Assembly (NCBI RefSeq): GCF_002023715.1
Contig: NZ_MAHX01000021.1
Location: 337,158 to 401,157 of the forward strand
Direction: 5' to 3'
DNA from: Elizabethkingia occulta
GTDB taxonomy: Bacteria; Bacteroidota; Bacteroidia; Flavobacteriales; Weeksellaceae
Length of the DNA: 64,000 nucleotides
This document shows positions 1 to 9,232 of this stretch, piece by piece. Position 1 is the stretch's first letter, and every line of letters begins with the position of its first letter. The notes beneath the pieces are model-generated. The model saw only the letters and a program-made list of their open reading frames with translations, ran no database searches and was not told the DNA's origin. The position numbers were made by a program, and so were the translations under genes.

Positions 1-342
1 TTTACTGTTATCCAGCTCATTTTTAGTTTTTGTTACACTCGTTGTACCAAGTCTGTGGACCGTAATTATTGTCTGTCCTACGATAAATATTCCCAACTTG
101 GTACTCACATCGCTAATGGAGTTTAGGTTTATCCTTTCCAGTTCAGTATTCTCTCTTGTCAGAAAGAATTTAACATGGTCAGCTTCCTCATATTTTGGAA
201 GGTGATTCGGATCTACAGTATCCTGAAGTAAAAGCTTATTAATTTCATACCTGTTTTGCAGGAAGTCCAGGTCTTCCTCCGTAGGTGCTTCAACATCTAT
301 CCATTCGCAGTTATGATTGTGAAATAAAGTTTTGATAGGCAT
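1..342 (-). CDS. corA: CorA-family divalent metal transporter, N-terminal part (cut by window edge)
   Basis: An open minus-strand frame runs from an ATG at 342 to the window edge without a stop, giving 114 codons of the soluble N-terminal domain. It begins MPIKTLFHNHNCEWIDVEAP and continues with QDTVDPNHLPKYEE, the W-I-D...P-E-E and D...HLPKYE pattern of CorA N-terminal cytoplasmic domains. CorA proteins are pentameric inner-membrane channels for Mg2+ or Co2+. The C-terminal helices and the GMN selectivity motif lie outside the window, so Mg2+ specificity cannot be confirmed. It is divergent from the fabH-type gene, with about 220 bp between them. The family call is fairly secure; the exact substrate is inferred. 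Confidence 0.75.
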   Translation of the reverse strand, partial: MPIKTLFHNHNCEWIDVEAPTEEDLDFLQNRYEINKLLLQDTVDPNHLPKYEEADHVKFFLTRENTELERINLNSISDVSTKLGIFIVGQTIITVHRLGTTSVTKTKNELDNSK

Positions 343-471
343 GAGACAAATGTAATATAAAATTTCTTTCGATATACTACTATCAGCTATTTTAGGAGAG
401 AAATTTATCTTCATAACCAACATGCCTACAGGTATTTAAAACTAAATATTATTATGTAAAGAATAAAGTGC

Positions 472-479
472 TATTTTTG
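472..479 (+). promoter_or_regulatory. Putative -7 promoter element for the fabH-like gene
   Basis: TATTTTTG matches the Bacteroidota -7 consensus TAnnTTTG. No convincing -33 TTTG partner is visible. It lies about 85 bp upstream of the chosen ATG at 564 and before the GTG at 492. A start near 483 would give a leader of about 80 nt. Confidence 0.4.
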
Positions 480-563
480 CCGAACTTTTAAGTGAATGCA
501 GTTTTCAGGATCATAATTGTTGTTTCAAAATTGCATAAGCCCCCCATAAATAAAAAAAGAAAT

Positions 564-1586
564 ATGAAGAAAAGTGTCATAAAAGGCTTTGGTTATTACG
601 TGCCGGAAAAAGTTGTGACAAACGACGATCTGGCTAAGTTAATGACCACCAACGACGAGTGGATTACCGAAAGAACAGGTATCAAACAACGTCATTACCG
701 TAAAAATATAAACGATGCTGAAGAAACGACTGCTTACTTAGGTTTGCAGGCTTCAAAAAAAGCTATCGAAAGCGCAGGACTTACTGCCAAAGATATTGAT
801 TACATCGTATTTGCAACACTTTCTCCGGACTATTATTTTCCGGGATGCGGAGTATTGCTACAGGAAATGCTGGGATGCGATACTATTGGTGCATTAGATG
901 TAAGAAATCAATGTTCCGGTTTTGTGTATGCAATGAGTGTTGCAGACGCTTTTATTAAAGTGGGACAGTATAAAAATATTTTGGTGGTGGGAGCAGAAAT
1001 TCATTCATTTGGATTAGATTTCACCGATCGCGGAAGAGGTGTATCTGTAATCTTTGGTGATGGGGCAGGTGCTATTGTACTATCTGCATCTGAAGATGAT
1101 AATGTACAAGGGATCCTTGCAACGAATATGCATTCCGAAGGAAAATATGCAGATGAACTTTGCACAAAATTCCCGGGAACAAAATACGGATGGAGTGTAC
1201 GTCTGAAAAATGAACCAGATGCTATTCCGGATGAAGAAATTTACCCACACATGAACGGAAACTTTGTATTTAAGCATGCCGTTACACGTTTCCCGGAAAC
1301 TATTCATGAAGCACTGGAGAAAGCTGGTAAAAAAGTAGAGGATCTGGATCTTCTTATCCCGCACCAGGCGAATAAGCGTATTGCACAATATGTACAACAG
1401 CAACTCGGACTTCCGGACGAGAAAGTAATGGTGAATATTGAAAAATACGGAAACACAACCGCAGCTTCTATCCCTATTGCGCTAAGTGAAGCTATTGAAG
1501 AAGGAAGAATGAAAAGAGGTGATCTTGTGTGTCTTTCTGCTTTTGGTAGTGGATTTACATGGGGTAGTGTTTTATTCGAATACTAA
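564..1586 (+). CDS. fabH: 3-oxoacyl-ACP synthase III (FabH/KAS III family)
   Basis: KAS III enzymes condense an acyl-CoA with malonyl-ACP to start fatty acid (or polyketide) synthesis in the cytoplasm. The 340-residue product has the thiolase fold and the full Cys-His-Asn triad: C117 in NQCSGF, H267 in IPHQANKRI and N297 in KYGNTTAA. The GDGAGA segment near residue 166 is also typical. The frame extends upstream to a GTG at 492, but those 24 residues do not resemble FabH, while MKKSVIKGFGYYVPE at 564 is a normal family N-terminus. It appears monocistronic, followed by a terminator. Flavobacteria often have several FabH paralogues, so this may not be the housekeeping copy. No plsX or other fatty-acid gene is adjacent. 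Confidence 0.88.
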   Translation: MKKSVIKGFGYYVPEKVVTNDDLAKLMTTNDEWITERTGIKQRHYRKNINDAEETTAYLGLQASKKAIESAGLTAKDIDYIVFATLSPDYYFPGCGVLLQEMLGCDTIGALDVRNQCSGFVYAMSVADAFIKVGQYKNILVVGAEIHSFGLDFTDRGRGVSVIFGDGAGAIVLSASEDDNVQGILATNMHSEGKYADELCTKFPGTKYGWSVRLKNEPDAIPDEEIYPHMNGNFVFKHAVTRFPETIHEALEKAGKKVEDLDLLIPHQANKRIAQYVQQQLGLPDEKVMVNIEKYGNTTAASIPIALSEAIEEGRMKRGDLVCLSAFGSGFTWGSVLFEY

Positions 1587-1613
1587 GCTTACAGAAAATA
1601 TAAAATATATAAG

Positions 1614-1646
1614 AACTCTGGCATTTTTAATGTCAGAGTTTTTTAT
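1614..1646 (+). terminator. Intrinsic terminator after fabH
   Basis: AACTCTGGCAT and ATGTCAGAGTT form an 11-bp stem with one G-T pair and a short T-rich loop, followed by a run of T. It sits 28 bp after the stop codon. Confidence 0.8.
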
Positions 1647-1688
1647 ATTCTGAAAATCTGCTACTTTCGTTTCATAAACTAATAACAT

Positions 1689-2486
1689 ATGACTAAAACT
1701 ATTATTCACTTTTTTCTTGTTATTCTAACTTTATCAGGATTAAGCCTGCAAGCTCAGAAAAGAATATTATACAATCTTCAGGTTACTTATCCCGATGGCT
1801 TAAAAAAGAATTCCACCGTATATCTGGACATTAATAATGATAAAACTGATTTTTATGAAGCCAGGTTTATAACACCGGGGCAAAAGCCTTCTGGTCTGGT
1901 ACAGGCCATAGAAAGAAAAAGTGGTACATCTGAAAATACAATTTTGGTACAGGATTTTAAACTCAATAGTTTCAAAATCAAAACAACCGATATTTTGGAT
2001 TGGAAACTCATGAATGATTATAAAACTGTTGAGAAATACAAATTACAGAAAGCAACGGTGTTATTCGGAGGGAGAAATTGGAATGTTTGGTTTTGTAATG
2101 AAATTCCACTTGCAGAAGGACCTTATAAATTTAACGGATTACCAGGCTTAGTTTTTGAAGCAGAAGATATGGATGGGGTATTTAAATACTCATTGATGAA
2201 AATTGAAAATCTATCCAAATCCTCAGTACAACCAACATTAAATGTTAAAGATGCGGTTAATATTACCTGGGAAAAGTATAATAAATTACTATCTGACTTT
2301 TATGAAAATCCTTACCAAAAAGAAAGAGAATCTACTCAGAAAGGTAATGAAATTGTTTATGAAGATAAAGAAATGAAAGTACAGGATTTCACTAAAATGA
2401 CCAAAGATTTTCAGACAATGATCCGAAAGAATCTGCCTCCTTATGTTGAAGCTGACAAAAACTTTCTGCTTAATAAAACTAATTAA
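1689..2486 (+). CDS. GLPGLI family secreted protein
   Basis: The 265-residue product starts with a clear signal peptide (MTKTIIHFFLVILTLSG, cleavage near LQAQ). It contains the motif NGLPGLVFEAED near residue 150, the signature of the Bacteroidota-specific GLPGLI family. Family members are exported and of unknown function. They often sit near TonB-dependent receptors, but none is adjacent here. The C-terminal part is lysine-rich and charged, with KNLPPYVEADKNFLLNKTN at the end. The gene stands between the fabH terminator and the GH92 gene on the same strand, 89 bp upstream of the latter. Co-transcription with GH92 is possible but not shown. Confidence 0.85.
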   Translation: MTKTIIHFFLVILTLSGLSLQAQKRILYNLQVTYPDGLKKNSTVYLDINNDKTDFYEARFITPGQKPSGLVQAIERKSGTSENTILVQDFKLNSFKIKTTDILDWKLMNDYKTVEKYKLQKATVLFGGRNWNVWFCNEIPLAEGPYKFNGLPGLVFEAEDMDGVFKYSLMKIENLSKSSVQPTLNVKDAVNITWEKYNKLLSDFYENPYQKERESTQKGNEIVYEDKEMKVQDFTKMTKDFQTMIRKNLPPYVEADKNFLLNKTN

Positions 2487-2575
2487 CACCGAAAAGCTTA
2501 AAAAGCTTATCATTTTTAGAGACATAGTTTTTTTTCAGTTAAAAATCCAGTATTTTAGTCGTTTAAAATCTGAGA

Positions 2576-4813
2576 ATGAAAAGTAAAACTAAGAAACCGA
2601 TACTCATTTTATTAACATCGTTAGCCATTGCTAACTTTTCTGCACAGGAAAAATTAACCCAATATATTGATCCACTGATCGGAACTGGAGGGCACGGCCA
2701 TACGTATCCGGGAGCATCACTTCCTTTTTCCATGGTCCAGCTAAGTCCGGATAACGGACGTGGCGACTGGGATTGGGTGAGTGGTTATCATTATACATCC
2801 GATTATATTGCTGGATTCAGCCATATGCACCTTTCCGGAACCGGAATTGGTGACTGGCTGGATATAGCTGTAATGCCTTTGTTAAAACCTGTAGAACAGT
2901 CTGTAGTAGATACACGTACATTCTATTCACATAAAAATGAAAAAGCTGCAGCCGGATTATATCAGGTAAAGCTGGATAACGGAATAACAGCGAAACTGAC
3001 ATCTACAGAAAGAGTAGGATATCACCAGTATACATTCCCGGCAGGAATAACTGAACCAACTATCCGTCTGGATCTGCATCATGCTTTTAACTGGGATAAA
3101 CCCACTGATACAAAGTTAACTATCGTAGATAATAATACCATTATTGGACAACGATTCTCTAAAGGCTGGGCGCAAAACCAGAGAGTGTTTTTTGCTTTAA
3201 AGACATCTAAACCGATCAAAGAAATTTTGCTGAACGGTAAGAAATCTAAAGACAAAGAAATTTCGTCTAAGGAAACAGGTGTAAATGCACAGTTAGTTTT
3301 TAATCCTTCAGATGCGGTAGAAATAAAAGTAGCACTTTCTACAACCAGTGCTGATAAAGCTTTGGCAGCACTAAATGAAATTCCGAACTGGAATTTTGAT
3401 CAGGTAGCAGCTAACGCAGATAAAGTATGGGAAAATGAAGTTTCCAAAATTAAAATAGAAGCTAAAAGCAAATCTCTGAAACGTATTTTCTATTCCGCTT
3501 TGTATCATACAGCCCTGACGCCGACTTTGTATTCGGATAAGGACGGAGAATATGGCAATTATAAAAATGAAATCAAGAAAATGCCGAACGGTGAACAGCG
3601 CTATACATTATACTCTTTATGGGATACTTTCCGTGCGGAACATCCTTTGTTAACGATTACGCAACCGGAAAAATATACTTCTCTTATCAATAGTATGTTG
3701 GCCTTTTACGATGAATATGGCCTACTACCGGTATGGGACTTAAGTACAAACGAAACCAACACCATGACGGGATATCATGCTATTCCGGTGCTGGCAGATG
3801 CAATACTGAAAGACATTCCGGGGATTGACAAAGAAAAAGCATATAAAGCAATGTTGGCCAGTGCGTTCCAGAAAGTAAGAGAAGTGCCTGCGTATAACGA
3901 ATATGGCTATGTTCCTCAGGATATAGGTGGTGGTAGCGTAACCAAGACATTGGAATATACTTTTGATGATTATGCAATTTCTTTGGTAGCGAAGAAACTA
4001 GGCAAAACAAAAGACTTTGAAACTTTTAGTAAAAGAGCCAAAAATTACCAGAAGCTTTTCGATCCTAAGACCGGATTTATGAGAGCGAGATACAAGGATG
4101 GTAAATTTGTAGAGCCTTTTGATCCTTTTTATTCAGAACACGAATTCGATAAGAGTCAATATATTGAAGGTACTGCATGGCAGCATTCCTTCTTCGTACC
4201 TCATGATGTAAGAGGACTTGCAAAATTATTCCCGGCTAAAAACGGACTGAGTAAAATGCTGGATGCTCTTTTTGTAGCACCTTCTGTAATGCATGGCGAT
4301 TTTACTTCTCCGGATGCCAGCGGATTTATAGGGCAGTATGCTCATGGTAATGAACCAAGCCACCATATTGCTTATATGTACAGTTATATTGGTGAAGCAT
4401 GGAAAACACAGGAGCGCATCAGACAGATTATAGATACAATGTACAGCGATAAGCCGGATGGATATGCCGGTAATGAAGATGCCGGACAAATGAGTGCGTG
4501 GGCAGTATGGTCTATTATGGGATTATATCCTGCAAATCCGGTAACCGGAGAATATGTTTTCGGAAGTCCTTCGCTAGATAAAGCAGAAATTAAAATGCCT
4601 AATGGTAAGAACTTTACAATTGAAGCTAAAAATAATTCCCAAACGAATATTTATATCCAATCGGTAACTTTGAATGGTAAGCCATACGATAAAGTATATA
4701 TTACACATGACGAAATGCTGAAAGGCGGTAACTTAACCTTTAACATGGGGGCTACGCCCAATAAAAATTTTGGGAAAGATCCTAAGAGCTGGCCAAAGTC
4801 TATGGAAAACTAA
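2576..4813 (+). CDS. GH92 alpha-mannosidase, secreted
   Basis: GH92 enzymes are calcium-dependent inverting exo-alpha-mannosidases that trim mannose from N-glycans and mannans. The 745-residue protein has a signal peptide ending at ANFSAQ, then the GH92 N-terminal motif GTGGHGHTYPGASLPF at about residues 37-52. It also has the central SLWDTFRAEHPL segment, the catalytic-region motif GNEPSHHIAYMYSY and GNEDAGQMSAWAVWSIMGLY near residue 640. Length matches single-domain GH92 proteins and no CBM is visible. The signal lacks a lipobox cysteine, so it is probably periplasmic. A GH125 alpha-1,6-mannosidase lies 9 kb away, suggesting complementary linkages. Linkage specificity (alpha-1,2, -1,3 or -1,4) cannot be read from sequence alone. 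Confidence 0.92.
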   Translation: MKSKTKKPILILLTSLAIANFSAQEKLTQYIDPLIGTGGHGHTYPGASLPFSMVQLSPDNGRGDWDWVSGYHYTSDYIAGFSHMHLSGTGIGDWLDIAVMPLLKPVEQSVVDTRTFYSHKNEKAAAGLYQVKLDNGITAKLTSTERVGYHQYTFPAGITEPTIRLDLHHAFNWDKPTDTKLTIVDNNTIIGQRFSKGWAQNQRVFFALKTSKPIKEILLNGKKSKDKEISSKETGVNAQLVFNPSDAVEIKVALSTTSADKALAALNEIPNWNFDQVAANADKVWENEVSKIKIEAKSKSLKRIFYSALYHTALTPTLYSDKDGEYGNYKNEIKKMPNGEQRYTLYSLWDTFRAEHPLLTITQPEKYTSLINSMLAFYDEYGLLPVWDLSTNETNTMTGYHAIPVLADAILKDIPGIDKEKAYKAMLASAFQKVREVPAYNEYGYVPQDIGGGSVTKTLEYTFDDYAISLVAKKLGKTKDFETFSKRAKNYQKLFDPKTGFMRARYKDGKFVEPFDPFYSEHEFDKSQYIEGTAWQHSFFVPHDVRGLAKLFPAKNGLSKMLDALFVAPSVMHGDFTSPDASGFIGQYAHGNEPSHHIAYMYSYIGEAWKTQERIRQIIDTMYSDKPDGYAGNEDAGQMSAWAVWSIMGLYPANPVTGEYVFGSPSLDKAEIKMPNGKNFTIEAKNNSQTNIYIQSVTLNGKPYDKVYITHDEMLKGGNLTFNMGATPNKNFGKDPKSWPKSMEN

Positions 4814-4833
4814 AAGACGACATCTCAATAATA

Positions 4834-4865
4834 AAAAATGCAGCCTCCAGGAGGCTGCATTTTTT
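4834..4865. terminator. Bidirectional terminator between GH92 and lysR
   Basis: CAGCCTCC (4841-4848) and GGAGGCTG (4850-4857) form a perfect GC-rich stem flanked by an A-run on the left and a T-run on the right. It can terminate both the plus-strand GH92 gene and the convergent minus-strand lysR gene. Confidence 0.9.
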
Positions 4866-4887
4866 ATTTGTAATAGCTGGAAATGCT

Positions 4888-5805
4888 TTACAGAATTTCC
4901 TCTATCATTTCCCATTTCTCTTTCAATAGCTTTTCAAGTTGATTGATTTCTTCCTGATACATTGTTTTTTTTCTGGTACCGAAATATAAAGTATTTTCTA
5001 CAGGATGAGTTCCTTCCCATACCATTTTAATTTTTCCGGAATTCAGAACATCAGCACACAGAAAATCCGGTACTACTGAGAAACCTTTGCTATCGCTAAG
5101 ACATCGGATAATTGAGCTTATATTCGGAACGATATAATTGGGGCTAAAATCCGGATGCTCTCCAAAATGCTTTAACCAGAAGTTTTTAAGGTGTTCCATA
5201 TCAGCTGCAGTGCTGTACCATAATTGTTGTTTTAGTAAATCTGCGGCATCCTTTATTTTTCCCTCATGTAATAATTCTTCCAGATCAGTTGTGTCTGTTT
5301 CGCTTCCGGCAATCAGAACAATTCTTTCCTTAGAAAAAGGTTGATACTGAATATTTTGCTGAGATCCTTTTTGTGGAGTAATAATCAGGTCCAGCATACC
5401 ACTATCCAGATCATGCTGCATCTGCGGATATTCTCCAAATTTAATGATCAGATTAAAAGGAAGCTCAGAAATATGTTCCTCTAATGTATACTGAAAGGTT
5501 TCAAAACACATTCCTACGCTAATAGTAACCCGCTCACTTTGCGTACGCTTATGGAAATGCTGTTCTCCCTCTTCCAGCTTTTTCATAGAATCTAATATAT
5601 AATTATAAAGAATCTTTCCTTTTTCGGTAGGGACCATCTTTCGCGCAAGCCTGTCAAATAACTTATTTCCGGTAAATGCTTCCAGAGAGTTCAGGTGCAG
5701 GCTAACTCCCGGCTGTGATATAAATAACTCCTGAGCCGCTGCAGACAGGGTTCCTGTTTCGTATATAGCTTTGAAAGTACGAAGCCATTCCAAATTCCAA
5801 CGCAT
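4888..5805 (-). CDS. LysR-family transcriptional regulator
   Basis: This is a 305-residue cytoplasmic DNA-binding protein. The N-terminal winged HTH reads MRWNLEWLRTFKAIYETGTL, then SAAAQELFISQPGVSLHLNSLE, the canonical LysR pattern. A periplasmic-binding-protein-like effector domain follows, around residues 90-290. The frame runs 10 codons further upstream (MYICIIKIIV), but the MRWNLEW start at 5805 fits the family. It also leaves the -7 box at 5825-5832 outside the coding region. The gene is divergent from the MFS-OYE-AKR-cyclase operon, the classic LysR arrangement, so it probably controls that operon in response to a small electrophile or drug. A nested palindrome in the shared intergenic region is the likely binding site. 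Confidence 0.9.
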   Translation of the reverse strand: MRWNLEWLRTFKAIYETGTLSAAAQELFISQPGVSLHLNSLEAFTGNKLFDRLARKMVPTEKGKILYNYILDSMKKLEEGEQHFHKRTQSERVTISVGMCFETFQYTLEEHISELPFNLIIKFGEYPQMQHDLDSGMLDLIITPQKGSQQNIQYQPFSKERIVLIAGSETDTTDLEELLHEGKIKDAADLLKQQLWYSTAADMEHLKNFWLKHFGEHPDFSPNYIVPNISSIIRCLSDSKGFSVVPDFLCADVLNSGKIKMVWEGTHPVENTLYFGTRKKTMYQEEINQLEKLLKEKWEMIEEIL

Positions 5806-5821
5806 AACTATAATTTTTATG

Positions 5822-5851
5822 ATACAAATATACAATTTAAATTATTTGTAT
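5822..5851. promoter_or_regulatory. Nested palindrome, candidate LysR operator
   Basis: ATACAAAT (5822-5829) and ATTTGTAT (5844-5851) are a perfect 8-bp inverted repeat spanning a second perfect palindrome, AATTTAAATT (5834-5843). The site overlaps the predicted lysR -7 box, as expected for autorepression with divergent activation. The role is inferred from position and symmetry. Confidence 0.5.
5825..5832 (-). promoter_or_regulatory. -7 promoter element for lysR
   Basis: On the minus strand this reads TATATTTG, a perfect TAnnTTTG. It ends 19 bp before the chosen lysR ATG at 5805. Confidence 0.55.
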
Positions 5852-5902
5852 TATAAAAAATTCTGATAGAAATTTGCACTATCAATTATTAAAATTATAT
5901 AA

Positions 5903-7078
5903 ATGAAAAAGAGTCTGCTGTCTCTTGCTTTAGGAGGACTAGGAATAGGGATTACCGAATTTACCATTATGGGAATGTTGCCCGACGTGGCAAGAGACCT
6001 TAGTATTTCTATACCACAGGCGGGTTATCTTATAACTGCCTATGCACTTGGAGTAGTAGTGGGTGCTCCGCTTTTGGTTGTGGGAATGAATAAGTTTTCA
6101 CCTACCAAAACCTTAATTCTGTTAATGATTTTATTTACAGTATTTAATGGATTGTCTATCATAGCCCCGGATTATGAACTTTTAATGGTTTCCAGATTTA
6201 TTTCCGGATTACCACACGGAGCCTTTTTCGGAGTAGGATCAGTTGTGGCCAGCCGTTTGGCGGACAAAGGAAAAGAAGCTCAGGCTGTAGCAACAATGTT
6301 TTCCGGACTAACAGTAGCCAATCTTTTGGGAGTTCCACTGGGAACATATATAGGACATCATTTTTCATGGCGTTATACTTTTCTGCTTATTGCTATTATT
6401 GGATTACTTACAATACTGGCTCTAAAATTATGGATGCCAAAAACGGAAGCCAGAAAAAGCAAACAGAACCCTTGGAAAGACTTTTCTATTTTCCGTAGCA
6501 GCAATGTATGGTTTATGGTGCTTATCTTTTCTGTAGCTCCTGGAGCACTTTTCGCCTGGATTAGTTACATCGCTCCGTTGATGAGTGACGTATCCGGAAT
6601 CGCAGAGCAACATCTTCCTTATGTTATGGTTTTGGCAGGACTTGGAATGTTTGTAGGTAACCTTATAGGCGGAAAACTGACAGATGCCTTTTCTCCTTCA
6701 GTTATCGTTATTGCAGTGCTTGTATTTCAGATTGTATGTATGATGACTATTTATTACACAGCGACTAATGCCTGGGCATCCCTTGTAATGACTTTCCTTA
6801 CCGGAGTTACCACTTTTGCACTTGTACCTTCACTTACATTATTATTACTGAATTCAGTAAAAAGCGATGCAGAAATGCTGGTAGCCTCTTTAGGCCCTGC
6901 CTGTTTCAATATAGCAAATGCTTTGGGCGCTTTTCTTGGAGGTGTGCCTATAGAAAAAGGTTATGGCTACACATCTCCGGTACTGGTAGGAGCAGCGATG
7001 GCAGCAGTCGGGATCGTAATATCTCTACTATATCTAAGAAGAAATAAAAAACAAAAATATGCTGTTGAAGCATGTTAA
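5903..7078 (+). CDS. MFS transporter, DHA1-type drug/metabolite exporter
   Basis: The 391-residue protein is strongly hydrophobic, with about 12 predicted membrane segments. It has the N-terminal pattern GIGITEFTIMGMLPDVARDL, as in the AraJ/YdhP/PbuE-like DHA1 group of proton-coupled exporters. The conserved SRFISGLPHGAFFGVGSVVA in segment 4 (around residue 95) is typical. The protein acts in the inner membrane. It is the first gene of a probable operon with an Old Yellow Enzyme 34 bp downstream, an aldo/keto reductase and a secreted cyclase-family hydrolase, and is divergent from lysR. This context suggests efflux of the same compound, or product, handled by the reductases. The substrate is unknown. 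Confidence 0.87.
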   Translation: MKKSLLSLALGGLGIGITEFTIMGMLPDVARDLSISIPQAGYLITAYALGVVVGAPLLVVGMNKFSPTKTLILLMILFTVFNGLSIIAPDYELLMVSRFISGLPHGAFFGVGSVVASRLADKGKEAQAVATMFSGLTVANLLGVPLGTYIGHHFSWRYTFLLIAIIGLLTILALKLWMPKTEARKSKQNPWKDFSIFRSSNVWFMVLIFSVAPGALFAWISYIAPLMSDVSGIAEQHLPYVMVLAGLGMFVGNLIGGKLTDAFSPSVIVIAVLVFQIVCMMTIYYTATNAWASLVMTFLTGVTTFALVPSLTLLLLNSVKSDAEMLVASLGPACFNIANALGAFLGGVPIEKGYGYTSPVLVGAAMAAVGIVISLLYLRRNKKQKYAVEAC

Positions 7079-7112
7079 TCATAAGATTATTAATTCATAA
7101 AATATTATCATC

Positions 7113-8213
7113 ATGAACACTAACATCTTTGAAGAAGTAACTAAAGGTTCATTACAATTAAAAAACAGAATTGCAATGGCTCCTATGACCAGAGCCAGAA
7201 ATGAAGACGGAATTCCAAAAGATTTTAATGCAGAATATTACGCACAAAGAACAGGTGCAGGCCTTATTATTACTGAAGGAACAGCGATCTCATCTACTTC
7301 AAAAGGAGTACTTCATATTCCTGGATTATATACCACCGAACAAACTGAAGGCTGGAAGCTTGTAACCAGTGCTGTCCACGGAAAAGGAAGCAAAATATAT
7401 ACACAGCTATGGCACGTAGGAAGAGTTTCACACGTTTCTAATCAGCCGGATAGACAAGCTCCGGTAGCACCATCGGATATTCAGGCCGCAAATTCCAATG
7501 CCTGGGGTTATGATGAAAACGGAAAAGAAGGCTTTGTGATTAGTTCTAAACCACGGGCTCTGGAAACAAATGAAGTAAAACAAATAGTTCAGGATTTTGC
7601 TACTGCAGCTCAAAATGCTATAAAGGCAGGCTTTGATGGTGTTGAGCTTCACGGGGCAAATGGCTACCTTATTGAGCAGTTCCTGAATCCGTTCATCAAC
7701 AACCGTACAGATGAATATGGTGGAAGTATCGAAAACAGATCCCGCTTTTTACTAGAAGCTATAGATGCCAGTATTGAAGCAATAGGTGCAGATAAAGTTG
7801 CGATTCGTCTAACGCCATATGGAGGCCTGCATGAACTTCCACAATATGAGGAAATAGAAGAGACTTATCACTATCTAGCAACAGAACTTTCCAAAAGGAA
7901 TATATCATATATCCATATCATGGATCAGAAATCAAGAGGAAGTTTTGCTTTACCTGAAGGCTTTATGGAACGTTTCCGTAATTGGTACGATGGTGTCATT
8001 ATTCTTGCTGGTGGAATGACAAAAGAAAAATCTCAGGAACTTCTGGATGCCGGAATTATTGATATCGCTGCATTTGGAGAAGACTTTATCGCTAACCCTG
8101 ATCTAGTGGAACGCTTAAAAAATAACTGGCCGCTAACACCCCCAAAAAGAGAACTGCATTATGGTCTTACCATGGAAGGCTATCTTGATTGGGAAGTATA
8201 TAACAAAAATTAA
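7113..8213 (+). CDS. nemA: Old Yellow Enzyme family NADH:flavin oxidoreductase
   Basis: OYE enzymes are FMN-dependent ene-reductases that reduce activated alkenes, quinones, nitro compounds and N-ethylmaleimide. The 366-residue protein has AMAPMTRARNEDGIP (residues 21-35), the substrate-binding H180/N183 with the proton donor Y185 in VELHGANGYLIEQFLNPF, and NRTDEYGGSIENRSRF (197-212). The TIM barrel has normal length. It starts 34 bp after the MFS stop and ends 30 bp before the aldo/keto reductase, so co-transcription is likely. In other bacteria nemA-type genes are induced by electrophiles through a linked regulator; here that would be the divergent LysR. The exact substrate is not known. 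Confidence 0.9.
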   Translation: MNTNIFEEVTKGSLQLKNRIAMAPMTRARNEDGIPKDFNAEYYAQRTGAGLIITEGTAISSTSKGVLHIPGLYTTEQTEGWKLVTSAVHGKGSKIYTQLWHVGRVSHVSNQPDRQAPVAPSDIQAANSNAWGYDENGKEGFVISSKPRALETNEVKQIVQDFATAAQNAIKAGFDGVELHGANGYLIEQFLNPFINNRTDEYGGSIENRSRFLLEAIDASIEAIGADKVAIRLTPYGGLHELPQYEEIEETYHYLATELSKRNISYIHIMDQKSRGSFALPEGFMERFRNWYDGVIILAGGMTKEKSQELLDAGIIDIAAFGEDFIANPDLVERLKNNWPLTPPKRELHYGLTMEGYLDWEVYNKN

Positions 8214-8243
8214 TCAGAATAATAATATAATTGAAATAAAAAA

Positions 8244-9227
8244 ATGGAATTCAGAAAATTAGGAAATACAGATTTGGAATTATCAGCAATTACTTATGGA
8301 GCATTCGCTATTGGTGGTAACATGTGGGGAGGTAACGAGAAAAAAGACTCGATAGAATCTGTAAGAGCATCAATTGACAATGGTGTAACAACTTTAGATA
8401 CAGCTCCTTTTTACGGTTTCGGACTTAGTGAAGAAATGATTGGTGAAGCTATTAAAGGTTACGACAGAAGCAAAATTCAGTTATTGACTAAATTCGGATT
8501 GGTATGGGATGGTAGCAACCAGGGAAAAGGAGAGTTTTTCTTCGATGCTGAGGAAGCCGGAAAAACAATTCCTGTATACAAATATGCTTCTAAAGCCAGT
8601 GTAATTAAAGAAGTAGAGGATAGCTTAAAGCGTTTGCAGACTGATTACATCGATTTGTTACAGATTCACTGGCCAGATGCTACAACTCCGATTTCGGAAA
8701 CAATGGAAGCTTTAGAAATCTTATTACAACAAGGTAAAATACGCGCTGCCGGAGTTAGCAACTATAGTGTAGAACAGGTTGCAGAAGCTCGTCAAAGTCT
8801 GAATATTGCCAGCAACCAGATTGGTTACAGTATGCTAAACCGTGGTGTTGAAAATGACCTGGTACCATACGCATTGGAAAACGATCTTGGAATTATTGTT
8901 TACAGCCCAATGGAAAGAGGATTGTTGACAGGAAAATATTTTAAAGATGGTAAACTGAAAGATAATGACCACAGAAATGGTTACTTTCAGCAGTTTGATC
9001 TTGAAAAAGTGAAAACATTCCTGGAAACTATTACTCCGATTGCTGAAGATAAAAATTCAACACTTTCTCAGTTGGTATTGCGTTGGACAAGTCTGCAACC
9101 TGCAATTACAGTAGTCCTGGCAGGAGCAAGAAATGCTGAACAAGCTGCAGCAAATGCTAAGGCAATGGATATTAATCTTACTGCTGAAGAATTAGCATTT
9201 ATCAATACTGAACTTTCTAAAATCTAA
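8244..9227 (+). CDS. Aldo/keto reductase
   Basis: This is a 327-residue (alpha/beta)8-barrel NADPH-dependent carbonyl reductase. The catalytic tetrad is visible: D52 and Y57 in LDTAPFYGFGLSEE, K83 in LLTKFGL, and H142 in LLQIHWPD. The GVSNYSVEQV segment near residue 168 and the C-terminal cofactor-site pattern VLAGARNAEQ are also typical of the IolS/YajO-like AKR group. The gene is third in the LysR-linked unit, 30 bp after the OYE. Ene-reductase and carbonyl reductase side by side would let the cell saturate and then reduce alpha,beta-unsaturated aldehydes or ketones, an inference from family chemistry. Confidence 0.9.
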   Translation: MEFRKLGNTDLELSAITYGAFAIGGNMWGGNEKKDSIESVRASIDNGVTTLDTAPFYGFGLSEEMIGEAIKGYDRSKIQLLTKFGLVWDGSNQGKGEFFFDAEEAGKTIPVYKYASKASVIKEVEDSLKRLQTDYIDLLQIHWPDATTPISETMEALEILLQQGKIRAAGVSNYSVEQVAEARQSLNIASNQIGYSMLNRGVENDLVPYALENDLGIIVYSPMERGLLTGKYFKDGKLKDNDHRNGYFQQFDLEKVKTFLETITPIAEDKNSTLSQLVLRWTSLQPAITVVLAGARNAEQAAANAKAMDINLTAEELAFINTELSKI

Positions 9228-9232
9228 AAAAG

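Noticed and set aside
492..563. Longer fabH starting at GTG 492
   Set aside because: The 24 extra residues do not resemble FabH N-termini and the ATG at 564 begins exactly at the conserved first strand.
1662..1669. TACTTTCG as a -7 element before the GLPGLI gene
   Set aside because: It departs from TAnnTTTG at the third T of the TTTG, and no -33 element is visible; too weak to list.
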